From assembly GCF_002115785.1 (NCBI RefSeq), contig NZ_JFJY01000010.1, forward strand, positions 91,265 to 155,264: DNA of 64,000 nt, given 5' to 3'. The notes beneath the pieces are model-generated. The model had not been told where the DNA came from and ran no database searches. It worked only from the letters and a program-made list of their open reading frames with translations. The DNA is from Thalassospira sp. MCCC 1A03138 (GTDB taxonomy: Bacteria; Pseudomonadota; Alphaproteobacteria; Rhodospirillales; Thalassospiraceae). The position numbers were made by a program, and so were the translations under genes. This document shows, piece by piece, positions 8,726 to 19,600 of this stretch (position 1 is its first letter; each line of letters opens with the position of its first letter).

Positions 8726-9286
8726 ATGAGCGAAGCAGAAACCATCGAAGAGACTGAAGAAGTGGCTGTCGCGAAGGCGGATGAAATTCGTGCCCAGTCC
8801 CGTGACTGCATCCATCGCCATAGCGTTTATGCTGCGGTTGGTGGTCTTGTTCCGATCCCGTTCCTTGAAATGGCCACCAGCAGCACCATCCAGCTGCGGA
8901 TGCTTGCAAAACTTTGCGACATTTACGGTGTTCCGTTCTCCGAGAACGCGATCAAGAATTCGATTTCGACCCTGGTTGCAACGGTTCTGCCGATGACCGG
9001 TGTCGGTTATGCAACGGCGGCACTGGTGCGCAAGGTTCCGGTTGTCGGCACGATCTTTGGCGTTGTCGCCATGCCGACCTTTGCCGGTGCCTGCACCTAT
9101 GCGCTGGGTCGTGTTTTCGCCTGGCACTTTGCCAAGGGCGGCACGGTTGCCGATTTCGACGCCGATGAAATGAAAGGTCGTTTCAAGGACGAATTCGAAG
9201 ACGGCAAACGCAAGGCGTCCGAATTTGTCAAAGGCGGCAAAACCACTGCCAAACCGGCAGCAGGTGCGACGACCGCCAAGGCCTGA
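8726..9286 (+). CDS. DUF697 (YcjF-like) membrane protein, second copy
   Basis: 186 residues from the ATG at 8726, preceded by AAGAGG; an in-frame TTG at 8666 lacks a ribosome site. It aligns along its length with the protein at 6441-6947: VGGLVPIPFLEMATSSTIQL, RMLAKLCDIYGVPFSENAIK, ALGRVFAWHFAKGGTVADFD. The N-terminus is acidic (EAETIEETEEVAVAKADE) and the C-terminus is Lys/Ala/Thr-rich, so the tails differ between the copies while the membrane core is kept. A strong terminator follows at 9318-9351, closing the unit. Confidence 0.75.
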   Translation: MSEAETIEETEEVAVAKADEIRAQSRDCIHRHSVYAAVGGLVPIPFLEMATSSTIQLRMLAKLCDIYGVPFSENAIKNSISTLVATVLPMTGVGYATAALVRKVPVVGTIFGVVAMPTFAGACTYALGRVFAWHFAKGGTVADFDADEMKGRFKDEFEDGKRKASEFVKGGKTTAKPAAGATTAKA

Positions 9287-9317
9287 TTGATCATCAGGTT
9301 TTCAGATTGTATTTCGG

Positions 9318-9351
9318 GAATGCCCAAAGCATGCTTTGGGCATTCTTTTTT
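9318..9351 (+). terminator. Intrinsic terminator after second DUF697 gene
   Basis: A 13-base perfect inverted repeat (GAATGCCCAAAGC / GCTTTGGGCATTC) is followed directly by a run of T. It ends the DUF697-SPFH transcript and isolates it from the phosphopantetheinyl transferase gene downstream. Confidence 0.9.
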
Positions 9352-9384
9352 GTCTGTTTGCAATGACGCATAAAAGGCTACCGC

Positions 9385-10146
9385 ATGCCCCCGATCAGAA
9401 CCCATCGCCTTGTGTTCGAGCGCCCGAAGGGCACCGGCACGTTTGCGCCGTCCGATATCCTGCGGGCGACGCTGGCGGTTTTTGATCTTGGCGATATGGA
9501 CGATGCCGGGTGTAACAAACTGGCAGAAAGCCAGTTGCACGCAGTCGAAAAAGCCCGGCTGGCGGGACTCAAGCATGATCGCCGCCGGAAAAGTTTTATC
9601 AGCGGGCGGTTGGCAGCGAAGGCCGCGTTGGCGGCCCATTTGCCGGGGGTTGATCCGCAATCGATTGAAATCGGATCAGGGGTTTTTGATCAGCCAATGA
9701 TTGCTGGCGGCGGGGAAGATGTGCAGGGCATGTCGGTTTCGCTGTCGCATTCGGACCGGTTTGCGGTGGCGCTTGTGTTTCATCGTGCCCATCCGCTGGG
9801 CATTGATGTTGATCTGCCGGTGATGAAGGATGTGCCCGCAATTCTGGACGGGATCGCGCCCGATATACGGACGATGATCCGCGCCCATGATTTGGATGAT
9901 CATGGGGCGGCCTGCCTGCTTTGGGTAGCACGCGAAAGCCTTGCCAAGACCATTACCACGGGGATGATGACGCCGCTTGAACTTTACGCGCCGTCATCGA
10001 TCGAGCGCAACCGGGGCTGCTTTGAGGTGCGGTATGCCAATTTCGGGCAGTATCGCACCATCATCTGGCCCGGTGTGCAGGGGTGGCTTGGCCTGACATT
10101 GCCGGATCAAACGCGGTTCGATCCGGCAAGCCTGCCCTGGGACTGA
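9385..10146 (+). CDS. 4'-phosphopantetheinyl transferase (Sfp type)
   Basis: 253 residues from an ATG preceded by AAAAGG. The Sfp-type signature is visible: the magnesium-binding stretch HPLGIDVDLPV near residue 135 and the catalytic stretch WVARESLAKTITTGM near 185 (W-x-x-x-E-x-x-x-K). The enzyme moves phosphopantetheine from CoA onto the serine of carrier domains. It ends 12 bases from the end of the convergent NRPS-PKS operon, which has seven carrier domains. It is almost certainly the activating enzyme for that assembly line, though it may also serve others. Confidence 0.9.
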   Translation: MPPIRTHRLVFERPKGTGTFAPSDILRATLAVFDLGDMDDAGCNKLAESQLHAVEKARLAGLKHDRRRKSFISGRLAAKAALAAHLPGVDPQSIEIGSGVFDQPMIAGGGEDVQGMSVSLSHSDRFAVALVFHRAHPLGIDVDLPVMKDVPAILDGIAPDIRTMIRAHDLDDHGAACLLWVARESLAKTITTGMMTPLELYAPSSIERNRGCFEVRYANFGQYRTIIWPGVQGWLGLTLPDQTRFDPASLPWD

Positions 10147-10157
10147 GTTTTCAGTCC
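10140..10157. terminator. Short hairpin between convergent genes (possible weak bidirectional terminator)
   Basis: GGACTGA-GTTT-TCAGTCC is a perfect 7-bp stem with a 4-base loop that straddles the end of the phosphopantetheinyl transferase gene and abuts the NRPS stop. No long T run follows on either strand, so termination strength is doubtful. Confidence 0.4.
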
Positions 10158-10158
10158 A

Positions 10159-13100
10159 TCATTTCGATTTTTCAATATGAAGGCGGATGCGTTCGGCGAC
10201 TTCGATCACATGGGGATCGAACATCATCGATCCGTGGGTGCCGCTGACCCATTCAAGGGTCAGATTGTCGCCCGCGACCTTTTGCCAGCCGCTATATTGA
10301 TCGCCTTCGATGCTGGGTGCGGCGCGGGTTCCGGTTGTCGGACGCAGCAGCAGGACATCAATCCCGTCAATTTTTGGCGGGACATAATGGACGGCGGCGA
10401 GCGCATTATTCTGGAACACGGCGAGCAGGCGGCGCATGGTGCCGCGATCTGCCTCGTCGGGCAGAAGGTCGCAATTCTTGCCGCGTTCGAGCAACAGGTC
10501 GATGCGTTCTTCGGGGGTGAGCGGACGCAATTCGTCAACCGTGACAAGGCCGAGCTCGGCAAAGATATCGGCAAGATATTCGGCCTCGCCCTTGCGCAAT
10601 ATGGCGCGGACCGCATCGGGCACGGCAATCGCATCAAGCAGGATGATATTGCGCACATCAATGCCGCCCTGCTGCATGCGAAACGCTGCTTCGAAGGCCA
10701 GCAATCCGCCGAAGCTCCAGCCGATGACATGAATCGGGCCGTCGGGAACGGTCTGGCGGATGGCGGGCATGTAGGTTGCGACCATTTCCTCGACCGTGGG
10801 CTGCAAATTTTGGCCTTCTTCGAGACCTTGGGCTTCGACCATGTAAAGTGGCTGATCAGGGCCGAATTCACGGGCAAGGTTTTGATAGCACAGCACATTG
10901 CCGCCGACCGGATGGAAGCAGATCATCGGTGGTTTGGTGCCCGATGCATTGACGGTGACAATCGGGCTTTTGACATGCTTGGCGTTTTCGCGTTCGGAGA
11001 TGCGGGCGGCGAGTTTTTCGACCGAGGCGCAGGTAAACAGATCACCCAGCGGGATTTTGACGTTGGTGAGTTTGTTGATTTTTGACAGGAACTGAACCGC
11101 AAGGACGCTGTGGCCGCCGAGTTCAAAGAAATCGGCGGTGGCGTCATCGATGGTGCAATCAAGGACTTCGCCCATCAGGCGGGCGACGGTTTTTTCATGG
11201 TCACTGCCAAGCGGCTTGGCAGTGACGCCCGTTACCTGATCGGTGTTTTCGGGGACTGGAAGGCGCGAAAGGTCGATCTTGCCATTTACGGTCAGCGGCA
11301 GGTCATCCATCGTGATCAGGTGGCTGGGCACCATATAGTTCGGCAAGGCCTGTTCAAGTTTTGCCCTGCATGCAGATATGTCGAAACAGGCATGGGCATC
11401 GTCATCGGTGACGACGTAAGCGACCAGAACAACATTGCCGTTCTGATGGCGGTCATGGGCGACCACGGCCGCGCGGCGGATATGGGGATGTGTCAGCAGG
11501 GCATGTTCGACTTCGCCCAGTTCGATGCGGTTGCCGCGAACCTTGATCTGACCGTCTTCGCGGCCAAGGAAAATGATTTCGCCATCACTGCGCCGCCGCC
11601 CCATATCACCAGTGCGATAGACACGGTTGCCGTTGGGGTCGGTCACAAATTTCTGCGCGGTCAGGATCGGATCGTTCAGGTAACCGCGCGCGACACCGGC
11701 TCCGCCAATGCGGATTTCACCCGGAACACCATCGGGCAACGGGCGGCCCATATCATCGCAGATTTCAATATGAACGCCCTGAATGGCCTTGCCGATGGGG
11801 GGCGGCAGAATCTGTTTATGGTTGTGCGCGGTCATCACATATTGCGCCGATGAAACGCAGCATTCTGTCGGGCCATAGGCATTGACCAGTTTGCGGTCAG
11901 TCTGGCCGGGCAGGGCAAAGAAACGTTCGACCAGTCGGGTGGAAACAGCTTCGCCGCCCAGAACCACCATCCTTGCCGGGCAGGAAAACCCATTTTCTTC
12001 CCAGTAATCAAGCAGCAGGGAAAACAGGCTTGGCGTTGCGTCAAGCTGATCAATCGCGTTGGCGACCATCAGGTCATGCAGGGCTTCGGGGTCGCTTCGT
12101 GTGGCCGATCCGGTGATGTTCAGGCAATGCCCGTTCAGGATGGCCGCGAAAATCTGAACGATGGAGCCATCAAAGGCAAAGGGCGCGATACAGGTCAGGT
12201 TCAGGACGCGGTCCGGATCATCGGCACCGATCGGTTTTAACTGTGTATCGAGAACGGATTGTGCCAGGTTTACAACCGAGCCATGTTCGATCATGACGCC
12301 CTTGGGCGTGCCGGTGGTGCCGCTGGTGAACAGGACATAGGCAAGATCGTTTGCCGATGTGACGGTTGCGGGGTGTTGATCGTTTGCGGCATTGAGCGCA
12401 GCCAGATCGTGGCGGCGCTTCGTCGGTGCGACCGGGTGTTTTGCCGCATCCGATGTCAGGACGAAATCGAATGTGTAGGGGGCCGGATCGAACCCGTCGG
12501 CATCGATGGCGGATCGGTTGGCGGCAAAGCCGCCCTGTTCGCGTGCCCAGTCTTCAAGAAAGCATTGCGGGACAAACAGGTCTTCGAGGAAATCAAGCCG
12601 GGTATTGTAGCCTTTGCCCACCGTCTCGCGGGCAAACCGGGCCAGATCGGCAAGGTAATCATCGCGGCGATCCGCATCCCATACATTGCCAAGATAAATC
12701 GCCCCGCCCGGTGCCAGCAGGGTTTTTGCCTTTGTCAGGACCGTGCGCAGATAACCGTAACCGGGGAAGTTTTCGATGACGCTGTTCATGACGATCAGGT
12801 CGAACGAACCCGGTTCGTAAACATCGATATCATGCGCGCCAAGCTGCCGACCGATGACATGCGTCATGCCAAGATTGATCGCCAGGGCCTCGGTCCGTTC
12901 GACGTTACGGCGCGACAGATCGGTCGCGACATAGGTGCCGACCACCGGGGCGACGTGTTTCATGGTGAAGCCGGATGCGCAGCCGATTTCAAGCACCCGG
13001 GCATTGTTCGATACCAGACCGGCGACCTTGTTGCGGGCATTTGCGCCAAAGGCATCCATCGCACTTTGCGCAATCGGTTGGCCGGTAAAGGCACTTTTCC

Positions 13101-13683
13101 AGCCGCCAGCCAGAATGTTATCGGCATCGTCACCCGCCAGATGATCCCACAGTTCGACCGACATCAGGGAGCCGTGATTTTCCGTCAGGGTATCGATATC
13201 GTCACGGTCAAGACACAGAATGTTGGTGACGGTTTTGCAGCGCCACTGCAACTGGTGCAGATCGCCGATATGAGCGCCTTCGGATATGATCAGCGGTAGC
13301 GCTGCATTGCGGACCAGTGTGGTGCGGCGGATCAGCGGCACATTCGGATCAAGCGGCACAAAGGCGAAGCCTGCCTTCAGGACGCCAAGGGTTGCTGCGA
13401 TGTAATGGCGGTTGCGCCCGGTCATCACACCGACAAGCGAGCCGGTCGGCAGGGCGAGACCGGCAATGAAATGCGCTATACGATTGCTTTGACGATCAAG
13501 GTCAACATAACTGATTTCGCCGGTTTCATCGCGGGTTGCGATGCGATGCGGGTAAGACGCCGCAATTGACGCAAACCGGTCGATGATGCTGCCGGTTGTT
13601 GCCGATGGCGGAACATCGGGTGTGCCATCCATACCGGGCGTTGGCGTATCGAGGGTTTCAAAATCGAAATCGGCGATTTTCAT
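10159..13683 (-). CDS. ttcC: Terminal NRPS module A[MT]-T-TE (thalassospiramide-type assembly line)
   Basis: 1174 residues. There is no condensation domain: the protein starts directly with adenylation motifs A1 and A2 (LKAGFAFVPLDP, about 105). A methyltransferase of about 260 residues is inserted next (LWDHLAGDDADNILAGGW, then SAM motif VLEIGCASGF near 234). A3 (TSGTTGTPKG) resumes near 455. The carrier (FFELGGHSVLA) is near 857 and the thioesterase (GWSFGG near 989, ETHG-like SGTHGSMM late) follows. I read the specificity residues as D-G-V-D-V-G-A-V-S-K, which gives no safe prediction; N-methyl-tyrosine would be expected for thalassospiramide. The ATG overlaps the stop of the upstream gene (TAATG). 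The missing C domain is supplied by the C-terminus of that upstream protein. The symbol is assigned from domain order, not from alignment. Confidence 0.8.
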   Translation of the reverse strand: MKIADFDFETLDTPTPGMDGTPDVPPSATTGSIIDRFASIAASYPHRIATRDETGEISYVDLDRQSNRIAHFIAGLALPTGSLVGVMTGRNRHYIAATLGVLKAGFAFVPLDPNVPLIRRTTLVRNAALPLIISEGAHIGDLHQLQWRCKTVTNILCLDRDDIDTLTENHGSLMSVELWDHLAGDDADNILAGGWKSAFTGQPIAQSAMDAFGANARNKVAGLVSNNARVLEIGCASGFTMKHVAPVVGTYVATDLSRRNVERTEALAINLGMTHVIGRQLGAHDIDVYEPGSFDLIVMNSVIENFPGYGYLRTVLTKAKTLLAPGGAIYLGNVWDADRRDDYLADLARFARETVGKGYNTRLDFLEDLFVPQCFLEDWAREQGGFAANRSAIDADGFDPAPYTFDFVLTSDAAKHPVAPTKRRHDLAALNAANDQHPATVTSANDLAYVLFTSGTTGTPKGVMIEHGSVVNLAQSVLDTQLKPIGADDPDRVLNLTCIAPFAFDGSIVQIFAAILNGHCLNITGSATRSDPEALHDLMVANAIDQLDATPSLFSLLLDYWEENGFSCPARMVVLGGEAVSTRLVERFFALPGQTDRKLVNAYGPTECCVSSAQYVMTAHNHKQILPPPIGKAIQGVHIEICDDMGRPLPDGVPGEIRIGGAGVARGYLNDPILTAQKFVTDPNGNRVYRTGDMGRRRSDGEIIFLGREDGQIKVRGNRIELGEVEHALLTHPHIRRAAVVAHDRHQNGNVVLVAYVVTDDDAHACFDISACRAKLEQALPNYMVPSHLITMDDLPLTVNGKIDLSRLPVPENTDQVTGVTAKPLGSDHEKTVARLMGEVLDCTIDDATADFFELGGHSVLAVQFLSKINKLTNVKIPLGDLFTCASVEKLAARISERENAKHVKSPIVTVNASGTKPPMICFHPVGGNVLCYQNLAREFGPDQPLYMVEAQGLEEGQNLQPTVEEMVATYMPAIRQTVPDGPIHVIGWSFGGLLAFEAAFRMQQGGIDVRNIILLDAIAVPDAVRAILRKGEAEYLADIFAELGLVTVDELRPLTPEERIDLLLERGKNCDLLPDEADRGTMRRLLAVFQNNALAAVHYVPPKIDGIDVLLLRPTTGTRAAPSIEGDQYSGWQKVAGDNLTLEWVSGTHGSMMFDPHVIEVAERIRLHIEKSK

Positions 13684-16600
13684 TATGCGTCCTTTTGGGC
13701 GTTTTGTGCGGCGGCTGCGGCGAATTTGCCAAGGAATGCCAACCAGCGCCGCATGGTTTCCGCATCAAACAGATCGGTGTCATATTCAAGCGTAAAGCGT
13801 GCCTGACCGGCTTCTTCGGTCAGGAACAGAATGATGTCATGTTTGGCCGTCGTGTTATCGACAAAGGCATCCATGTTGGATGGCAGTATGCCGTCGGCAT
13901 CGGGGGCAAGCATCGGCAGGCCGGATTGAGCCCAGCCGTTTTGCGCCAATCCGCTTACGGCTTCGAAGCGCTGATATTCGAACACCACATTGACCAGTGG
14001 CTGACGGTTGGATTTGCGTTTTGGCGCGACGGCCCGGACCAGTTCATCAAACGGGAAATCCTGCCGGTCCAGCGCATTGGCAATATTGACATGGGTGGCA
14101 CGGATCAGATCGACAAGATCGGTATCATCGTCAAGCTGCATACGGATTGGCAGGACATTGACAAAGAAGCCGATCAGGCCTTCGGTTTCGATGCGTTCGC
14201 GCCCGGCAACGCCCATGCCGATCACCATGTCGCGTTGGCGTGTCAGGCGATAGAGCATGGCGGAAAACAGCGACAGGCCCACCGATGACAGGGTTGTTTT
14301 GTTCAGGCTGGCAAGCCGATGCAGGCCGGATAAAACATCATCAGGCAGGGCAAGATGCACATGTGCCCCGCGGAAGGATTGTTTTTCCGGCACAGGGCGA
14401 TCCGTTGGCAGATTGATCTGTTCCGGCGCGTTGGCAAGCTGTTGACGCCAGTAATCGGCGGCATCCGCCCAATCCTGCCCGGATTGCCAATGGGCGAAAT
14501 CCTTGTACGTGATCGGAAGTTTCGGCAGGGCATTGTTCCGTTCATGAAGAACGGCATCATAAAGCGCGCCAAGTTCGTTGATCAGGATGCGCGAAGACCA
14601 GCCATCGCCGACAATATGATGGGTCATCAGGATCATCAGGCATTCATTTGCCGCCACCTGGATCACACGCCCGCGGATTAGCGGCGGCTGATCAAGGATG
14701 ATCGGTGTTGCGGCCTCAAGCCGGGTCAGGCGCAGGGCTTCGCGGGCCGGATCGCCATGACCGGAAAGATCATCAAACGCGACGGCAGGCGGCGTGGTGG
14801 CGTGGATTTTCTGCGTGATCGTGCCGTCCTGTTCGGCAAAGCCCGTGCGCAATGTTTCATGACGGTCCACCAGACGGGTCAGGGCGGATTGCAGGATATC
14901 GGCCCGCAAATCACCGGTACAGCGGAAGACATAAAGCATGCCATAGGCACCGCTGTTGCCGTCCATCGTTGAGAGCAGATAAAGCCGTTTTTGCGCGTGG
15001 CTGGCCGGGTAATATTCCATTTCCGGTGCGGGCGGGATTTGGCCATTGCCGGTGGCGGCGATATCGAGGGTGGCATTTTCGATATGGCGGGCAAGCCCCG
15101 CGACCGTCGGATCGGCAAAGAAGTCGGCCATGCTGATGCGTTTGCCGGTTCGGTCCGTAATGCGGTTCACGATCCGGATCGCCATCAGGCTGTGACCGCC
15201 AAGCTGGGTGAAGCTTGCGTGCCGGTTACGGATGGGGCTTGCGAACACCTCGGTAAAGATATCGCAAACCAGTTCCTCTGCCGGGGTGGCGGGCGGGATG
15301 TCGATGCCGCCGTCAAGCGCCATCGCATTTGATGTGCGCACCGTTTCGAGTAGCGCCTTTCTATCCACCTTGCCATTGGCGGTGATCGGGATGGTATCGA
15401 CGATATGCCATTTTGCCGGGATCATGTAGCCGGGCAGATGTGTGCCAAGCCACATCATCAGGGCAGGGATATCGATATCCTGATCCTGTGTCGCCTGAAT
15501 ACAGCCGATGATGGTACCGCCGTCAGGCGCGTTGGCATCAAACAGGGCAACGGCATTTTTGATGCCGGGCGCGGATTGAAGCTGCTGTTCGATTTCATCC
15601 AGTTCGATACGGAAGCCACGCAATTTGATCTGATTATCATGGCGGCCGCCAAATTCGATCCGACCATCGCGGGTCCAGCGGGCAAGGTCGCCGGTGCGAT
15701 AAAGCCGTTGGCCGGGCTGATCGGGATCAGGGATGAACCGTTCGCGGGTCAGGTCGGGACGTTGCCAGTATTCGCGGGCCAGCCGCGCCCCGCCAATCAT
15801 CAGTTCGCCCCAGACCCCGACGGGCGCGCGTTGACCGTTCTGATCAAGGATCAGGGTTTTGGTATGGGCGATGGGTTTGCCGATGATGGTGGCGTCGGTA
15901 TCGCCTGCTAGATCATTTTCGGTGATAGGGCCGACAACGGCGAAGGTGGTGCTTTCGGTCGGGCCATAGACATTCAGAACCTTGACGTGTGGGCAGGCCG
16001 CGATGAAGGTGCGGACATGCTGTTTGCTGATCGCGTCCCCACCGATCATCAATATTTCAAGACAGGCAAGGGTTTGGGGATCATGATCGACCTGACGGTT
16101 GAACAGGCCGACACTCATGAACATTTTCGTAACGCCAAATTGCGACAGGGCATCGCCGAGTTTGGCCGGATCAAGGAGATCATTACGGTCAATGACGGCG
16201 ATTTTGGCGCCGCGCAGCAGGGGCGCCCAGATTTCAAAGGTCGAGGCATCAAATGCCAGCGGGCCCGCCTGTGCCACCACATCAGAGGCAACGATTTTGG
16301 CGTAATCCGCCCCCGACGCCAGCCGACGCACGGCCCCCTGTTCGATCAGAACCCCCTTGGGCGTTCCGGTCGAGCCGGAGGTATACATGATATAGGCAGG
16401 CAAACTGTCCGGGTTGATCAGTTCGGGCAGGGTGAAGTCCGCCGGTGCCGGGGCAATGCCCGCGATATTGATCCGTTGCGCGGATGGACCGCCGGTTTCG
16501 GACAGGGCATCAAGCGCGTCATATCCGATGTCGTCAACCAGAACCAGTTTGGCGCGGCTGTCTGACAGGATGAATTGATTGCGTGCTGCCGGATAGGCCG

Positions 16601-19600
16601 GATCAAGCGGGACATATCCCGCGCCGATGGCGGTAATCCCAAGAATTGCCGCAATGGCCGGACGACCGCGTTCAATATGCACCGCAACCAGATCGCCCGG
16701 TTTGACCCCGGCGGTTTGCAGGCAATGGGCAATGGCGCGCGCCTTGGCATGCAGTTCCCCAAAGCTCCATGTGCCGTTGTTATCGCGGATGGCAGGGGCA
16801 TCGGGGGTGACAGAGGCCTGATTGGCGAATATCGCAAAGATTCCGGCATTCGTGTCCGCATCAAGGCTGGTTTCCGGTTGCGGACCCTGTTCCCAGATTT
16901 CGATATTTGTTTTCTGATCATCGGGCAGAAGATCAAGATCGGCAATCGGTATGGTTCTTGCGGTAGTTTCCGTCGTAACCAGTTTTTGCAGGGTTTTTGT
17001 GAAGATGTGACCGAGTTCGATCATGCGCGCCTGATCGAACATATCGGCATAATAGTCAAACGAGATGGACATTCGTTCGGGCAGATCACGGACAAAGATC
17101 GCCAGATCGTTTTTGCATTGCTGCCGACCAAGGCCGATGGGGAGCATGGCTTTGGCCTGATCATCCGGTCCGTAATCGCCCTGCGCATAGTTCATGTAAG
17201 ACAGGGAGATTTCGGACAGCAGGGTGCGTTCGGGGGTGGCAGGTGGCGAGAGATCATCAAGCAGCAGATCAAGGAAATAGGCCCGGTGGCGCAGCGCATC
17301 GATATGATGGTTTTGCACCTTGTGCAGTAGGGATGCGAAGGTTTCATCATTGGCAATCTGCATGCGGAGCGGCAAAAGCGATACCATCATGCCCGGCACA
17401 TTGCGGAAACCCGTCCCGTCGCGCTGGTTGACCGGGACGCTGATCACCAGATCGTCGGTTGCGGTGATCCTGCCAAGCACGGCAAACCATGTTGCCATCA
17501 TCAGTGAGAACATGGTGACGCGTTGATCGGATGCGAATTTGCGGGCCGATTTCAGCAAGGCCGGATCAATATCAAATGCGACGATTTCGCCCCTGAAGCT
17601 GTGGAAGGCCGGGCGTCTGCGATCAGACGGCAGATTCAGTTTCGGAAGCGGTCCCTGATAGAGGGAAAGCCAGTAACCACGTGCAGTTTCAAGCCGCTTG
17701 AGGCTTTCGGGTTGCTGGCTCCAATACGCGTAATCGCGAAGCTGATAGGGGAGTGGGGGCAAGACCTGCCCACGATAAAGGGCCAGCAAATCCCCCAGCA
17801 GCATTTCAATGGTAAAGCCATCGCAAACCGTGTGATGGATATCAAAGAACAGTGCCTTTTGACCGTTGGCAGCGCAGATCAGACGCCAGCGCGCGGGGAT
17901 TTCCGTTGCCAGATCGAACGGCATGACAAGGTCCGCACCGACATCTTCAAGCGATACGGAAGCATCAAGTTCGATCAGCGTCAGATCGGGCAGGGCATCA
18001 TGAAGTGGCAGAATTTTCATGACCGAGTCATCGCCATTGGCGATCAAGCGGGTACGCAGGATTTCATGACGTTCCGTCAAGCGGGTGATGGCATCGTGCA
18101 GGCGATCAAGATCGATACTTTCATCAAGCATGAAGGCATGCGGCAGGTTGAAGGCCGTACCCATATTGCCGCTATGTTCGGCATGCAGAACGGAAACCTG
18201 TTCGGGGGCCAGCGGATAGAATTCCATTTCAGGCGCGCGGCGCGGATCGGTTTCGATCCCGGTTTCTGTTGCTGCCTTTACGGGTTTTGATGCCGATGGC
18301 AGAGATGTTTCTTCGGCTGGGGGATTTGCCAATGACTGGGGAAGTTCCGCCGTTTCAACGGATGGCGATATTTTTGCGGCCAGGGCGGTGATCGTTGGGG
18401 TTTCAAACAGATCTGCAAGACCGATATTGCAGGCAAGTTCGGCATTCATGCGATCAACGATCTGCATGCCGGTGATGGAATCGCCGCCCAGGGCATAGAA
18501 ATCCTCGTCCGGGTCTATGGTATCATAACCAAGAATTTCGGCCCAGATTTTTGCAATTTTTTCCGCAGGAGTGGCCTTTTCGTCCAATATCGCGTCACGA
18601 TGATCGGATATTTCAGGTGTGCTGACATCACCCGCCGGTGACGGGGCGAATTGGGCCGTCAGATCGGATACCGTCGGTGCGGCAAACAGGTCCGAAATCG
18701 CCAGCGACAGTTTCAGTTCGGCATTCATGCGATCAACGATCTGCATGCCGGTGATGGAATCGCCGCCTAGGGCAAAGAAATCATCGTCCGTGGTGACGGC
18801 ATCATAGCCGAGTGTTTCGGCCCATATGGCCGCGATCTTTTGCGAGATATCCGTTGCCGTGACGGATACAGATGCCGGTGTGGTCACGGGTTTTGCCGGT
18901 TGTTCGGCTGTTTCACCGGCAAGGGCCGGATCAAGCACGACAAGCTGTGCGGCCGTGCTGCACATGGCATCGCGCCAGAAGATCGGAGCCTGTTGCGGGG
19001 TGATGGCGGCCCCGTCCTGAAGCGGTACATTGTGGCGCGCCGCCATGCCCTGATCGGCAAGGGCACACCAGTCGATGGTCAGTGCCGGGCGGCCCTGTGA
19101 CCTGCGGTAACGGGCAAATCCGTCAAGGAAGGCGTTGGCCGCACTATAGGCCGCCTGACCGGGCACACCGACGATGGCCGTCAGGCTGCCGAACATGACA
19201 AAGGCCTGCACGGGGTCGTTAAGGGTCAGGGCGTCAAGATGACGGGCCCCCTTGATTTTGGCCGCCATGATGGCGTCGAACGCGTCCATGTCTCGCACGG
19301 CAAGGAACCCACCATCGGCAAGCCCGGCGGCGTGCGCGATGGCGGTGATCGGGCCAAGACTATTTCGGATCGTGGCAAGGGTATCGGACAGGGCGTTTTT
19401 ATCGGCAACGTCGCAGGTGTGGATTGATACTTTAATACCGTTGGCGCGCAGGTCGGCCAGTTTAGACTGCGCAAAGTCATCAAGGCCGGTTTCGCCGCGA
19501 CGCGCCAGAAGGGCAAGCGCGATTTTGCCGCCCAAAGCCATTTCATCGGCAAGGGCCAAGGCAAAGCCGCCGGTGCCGCCGGTCACGACACAGACGCCGT

